Assembly (NCBI GenBank): GCA_019695305.1 | Contig: JAIBAG010000001.1 | Span: forward strand, 144,774-208,773 | Source: a bacterium | GTDB lineage: Bacteria; UBA10199; JAIBAG01 | Reading direction: 5' to 3' | DNA length: 64,000 bases | Part shown: positions 61,891-64,000 of the stretch, one piece after another | Numbering within the stretch: position 1 is the first letter of the stretch | How the letters are laid out: each line of letters opens with the position of its first letter | Made by a program: the position numbers and the translations under genes | The notes under the pieces: model-generated | What the model saw: the letters and a program-made list of their open reading frames with translations, nothing else | Told to the model about the DNA's origin: nothing | The model's database searches: none

Positions 61891-62955
61891 ATGAAAAAAA
61901 TTGTTGCGTTGTTACTCACCTTCTCTGCTTTTGTTGCTTGTAAACCCGAAGCCCATACCGCAAGTCCGGCAGCCGATAATAAATCCGCGGCTTCTTCCCC
62001 GGCTCCTGCCCCCAGCGGTGGGGATGTTTTGGCCCGTGTAAACGGCGTGGATATTACCGATGCCGAAGTATCGGCCGCACTATCCAAGCAGCTTTCCAAA
62101 GTTCAATCTCAAATTTTTGATATTAAAAGAAACGGCTTGCAAGACATGATTGAAGATAAGCTCCTTGAAGCCGAAGCTAAAAAACGTGGCGTTACTTTGG
62201 AAGAATTGTTGAAAACCGAAGTAAAAGATAAAATAACCGAGCCTACTGAAACCGATTTAAAAAACTTTTACGAGTTTGCCAAAGCCCGGTTTAACAATGC
62301 TCCTTTTGAGCAGGTAAAACCTCAATTGATGGCCCAGGTAAGTGCCACCAAAGAACGTACCGTATATAATGATTTTATTAAAAAATTAAAGGAAGGTTCT
62401 AAAGTTGAAATTTTAATGCAACGTCCTCGCATTGAAGTATCGGCTGATGATGATCCGTCTAAAGGCGATGTAGATGCTCCTATTCAGATTATCGAATTTT
62501 CTGAATTTCAATGCCCTTTCTGCAAAAAAGCTCGTCCTACAGTAGAACAGATTTTAGAAACATATAAAGGAAAAGTGCACTATGTGTTCCGTGATTTTCC
62601 TCTTTCGTTTCACAAAAATGCTCCCAAAGCTTCGGAAGCGGCCAATTGTGCTGGCGATCAAAAGAAATACTGGGAATACAATCATAATCTTTGGGAAAAT
62701 CAGAAAGGCCTAGAAATTGAAAATCTCAAGCAATATGCAGCCGATTTAAAACTGGATACCAAAAAATTTAACGAATGTTTAGATTCTGGTAAATTTAAAG
62801 CTGAAATTGATAAAGATATTAAAGAAGGCTCGGAGTCTGGCGTTTCTGGAACCCCGGCTTATTTCATCAATGGTATTTTTGTATCGGGTGCTCAACCCTT
62901 TGACCGTTTTAAAGAAATTATTGATGAAGAATTGGATCGTTTAGGTAAAAAATAA
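61891..62955 (+). CDS. DsbA-like thiol protein with SurA-type N-terminal domain
   Basis: The 354-residue lipoprotein has a lipobox (FSAFVAC, Cys-17) and Ala/Ser/Pro linker. Residues ~45-165 resemble the SurA/parvulin N-domain (VLARVNGVDITDAEVSAAL, MIEDKLLEAEAKKRGVT), which binds unfolded proteins. Residues ~185-354 form a DsbA-like thioredoxin fold with catalytic CPFC (FSEFQCPFCKKARPT) and cis-Pro SGTPAYFING. A periplasmic folding enzyme joining chaperone and disulfide exchange is inferred. Confidence 0.85.
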   Translation: MKKIVALLLTFSAFVACKPEAHTASPAADNKSAASSPAPAPSGGDVLARVNGVDITDAEVSAALSKQLSKVQSQIFDIKRNGLQDMIEDKLLEAEAKKRGVTLEELLKTEVKDKITEPTETDLKNFYEFAKARFNNAPFEQVKPQLMAQVSATKERTVYNDFIKKLKEGSKVEILMQRPRIEVSADDDPSKGDVDAPIQIIEFSEFQCPFCKKARPTVEQILETYKGKVHYVFRDFPLSFHKNAPKASEAANCAGDQKKYWEYNHNLWENQKGLEIENLKQYAADLKLDTKKFNECLDSGKFKAEIDKDIKEGSESGVSGTPAYFINGIFVSGAQPFDRFKEIIDEELDRLGKK

Positions 62956-62982
62956 ACGTATCGTATAGTGATTGTGTAAAAA

Positions 62983-63012
62983 GGGGCATCAGAACGATGC
63001 CCCTTTTTTTTT
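62983..63012. terminator. Rho-independent terminator
   Basis: GGGGCATC-AGAAC-GATGCCCC (62983-63003) followed by nine T's ends the DsbA-like gene. A's before the stem allow some action on the convergent CsbD-like gene. Confidence 0.92.
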
Positions 63013-63027
63013 GCTTTAATTTAGTTA

Positions 63028-63252
63028 TTAACCCGCAAGGCCTTCCAAATGATTTAAATAAGCCTGAATTTTAGAGCGAGCTTTAGCTTCTTCGAGCGGG
63101 AAATTGTTATAAAGATCTTTTAAATGCTTTAAAAAACGGTCGAAGTCCCCATTGACGTTTTCGATGGTGGCATCCGAGAAACGAGGCCATTCCTGTTTGA
63201 TGTAAATTTTTAAATCGGACCAGTGTTCTTGCATGCGGTTGGGGGTAGTCAT
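63028..63252 (-). CDS. CsbD-like small helical protein
   Basis: The 74-residue product is all-helical with the W-x2-LK pattern (EHWSDLKIYIKQEWPRFS) and a second helix pair (FDRFLKHLKDLYNNFPLEEA), like CsbD-type stress proteins. Weak family match; a general-stress role is possible. Confidence 0.6.
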   Translation of the reverse strand: MTTPNRMQEHWSDLKIYIKQEWPRFSDATIENVNGDFDRFLKHLKDLYNNFPLEEAKARSKIQAYLNHLEGLAG

Positions 63253-63349
63253 AGGGCCCTATTTAATGTTTTTTGGGTATATCCTGCAAGAAAAAACTCC
63301 AATATCCCCACTTGAAAAAAGCCCCCGATGAGGCTAGACAGTACAGACT

Positions 63350-64000
63350 ATGAACCCACTTAAAAAACGCAGTTCTCTTATGACCGAAGGCGATTCACGG
63401 GCTCCCAACCGGGCCATGCTGCGCGCTGTTGGTTTTACCGATGAAGATTTTAACAAGCCCGTGGTTGGCGTGGCTAGCCTTGGCAGCGAAGTAACACCCT
63501 GTAACATGCATATTAACGGGCTTGCCGAAAAAGTAAAAGAAGGCATCCGTGCCGGCGGTGGCATGCCGCAAGTGTATCATTCCATTACCATGAGTGACGG
63601 AATTGGTATGGGACACGAAGGGATGAAATTTTCACTCGTGTCGCGCGAGGTTATTGCCGATAGCATTGAAACAGTTAATCAAGGCATGCGTCATGATGCT
63701 TTAGTCGCCATTGGTGGCTGCGATAAAAATATGCCGGGATGTCTCATGGCCATGTGCCGTGTGGATGTGCCCAGTATTTTTGTTTACGGTGGTACTATTA
63801 TGCCCGGTAACTGTGATGGACACGATATTGATATCGTCAGTATTTTTGAAGCTGTGGGTGCTTTTAACAGTGGAAAAATTTCTCACGATAAATTGGTAGA
63901 AATTGAAAAAAAGGCTATTCCCGGAGCCGGTTCGTGCGGTGGTATGTATACAGCCAATACCATGGCATCGGCCATCGAGGCCTTGGGTATGAGTTTGCCC
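63350..64000 (+). CDS. ilvD: Dihydroxy-acid dehydratase IlvD, 3' end beyond window
   Basis: The first 217 residues are visible. IlvD makes 2-oxo acids in Val/Leu/Ile synthesis and holds an Fe-S cluster. Seen: [19 protein letters not shown] (~17), [20 protein letters not shown] (~50, cluster Cys), [17 protein letters not shown] (~122, cluster Cys) and [20 protein letters not shown] (~193, cluster Cys). The ATG at 63350 fits the start of IlvD proteins, but no strong ribosome site is seen. The frame is open to the window end. Confidence 0.95.
   Translation, partial: MNPLKKRSSLMTEGDSRAPNRAMLRAVGFTDEDFNKPVVGVASLGSEVTPCNMHINGLAEKVKEGIRAGGGMPQVYHSITMSDGIGMGHEGMKFSLVSREVIADSIETVNQGMRHDALVAIGGCDKNMPGCLMAMCRVDVPSIFVYGGTIMPGNCDGHDIDIVSIFEAVGAFNSGKISHDKLVEIEKKAIPGAGSCGGMYTANTMASAIEALGMSLP

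Noticed and set aside
1-64000. CRISPR arrays, tRNA or rRNA genes
   Set aside because: No regularly spaced direct repeats or recognisable structural RNA sequences were found by eye.

Overview
The window looks like chromosomal DNA of an AT-rich, Gram-negative, deltaproteobacterium-like organism (Bdellovibrionota/Myxococcota/UBA10199-type lineages are plausible; this is inferred from gene content, not proven). Supporting signs are an outer-membrane beta-barrel protein, many Sec-secreted and lipobox proteins, PBP4- and PBP1B-like enzymes, a bactofilin, a giant Calx-beta/FG-GAP protein with a C-terminal sorting tail, and -24/-12 (sigma-54) promoters in front of exported proteins. No rRNA, tRNA, CRISPR or transposase gene was seen.

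Region 1 (1-14.6 kb) is a surface-protein region: a cut-off secreted Cys-rich repeat protein, an orphan protein without a signal peptide, an alpha/beta hydrolase, and a 3,961-residue adhesin-like protein. The Cys-repeat gene and the giant gene both have near-consensus sigma-54 promoters. Region 2 (14.9-20.3 kb) is an origin-proximal block, parB-parA-rsmG and mnmG on the minus strand, with two parS-like sites and a small lipoprotein gene inserted between rsmG and mnmG.

Region 3 (20.3-33.8 kb) is accessory in character. It has a bactofilin, tlyA/crcB, a second crcB next to a truncated tlyA copy, an APC permease, a HEXXH secreted protein of different base composition, several orphan secreted proteins, a gene remnant, and four copies of a ~70-76 bp palindromic repeat lying between gene blocks. 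Region 4 (33.4-39.1 kb) is rich in regulators: an ECF sigma factor with a translationally coupled membrane partner and a Cys-rich exported protein; a YefM/Phd-domain protein with a long disordered tail and TGTACA palindromes upstream; and a protein joining sigma-like helices, a zinc anti-sigma motif, a membrane segment and an outer domain.

Region 5 (39.1-64 kb) is mostly housekeeping: mnmE, a YefM/RelE-type toxin-antitoxin pair, nth, aspartate aminotransferase, coaD, rsmD, an M24 peptidase, a tagatose-bisphosphate-type aldolase, clpS and clpA (split by a nitronate monooxygenase-like gene and a 183 bp MITE-like element), dacB, thyA-folA, two NAD(P)-binding proteins, a PBP1B-like synthase, bolA, a DsbA-SurA-like lipoprotein and the start of ilvD.

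Best candidates for something undescribed: the sigma-54-driven secreted-protein set and its apparent decayed relative near 31.2-31.4 kb; the palindrome-punctuated cassette region; the sigma/anti-sigma fusion; and the YefM-tail protein with its own TGTACA operators. All functions are inferred by reading the sequence; no database search was run.
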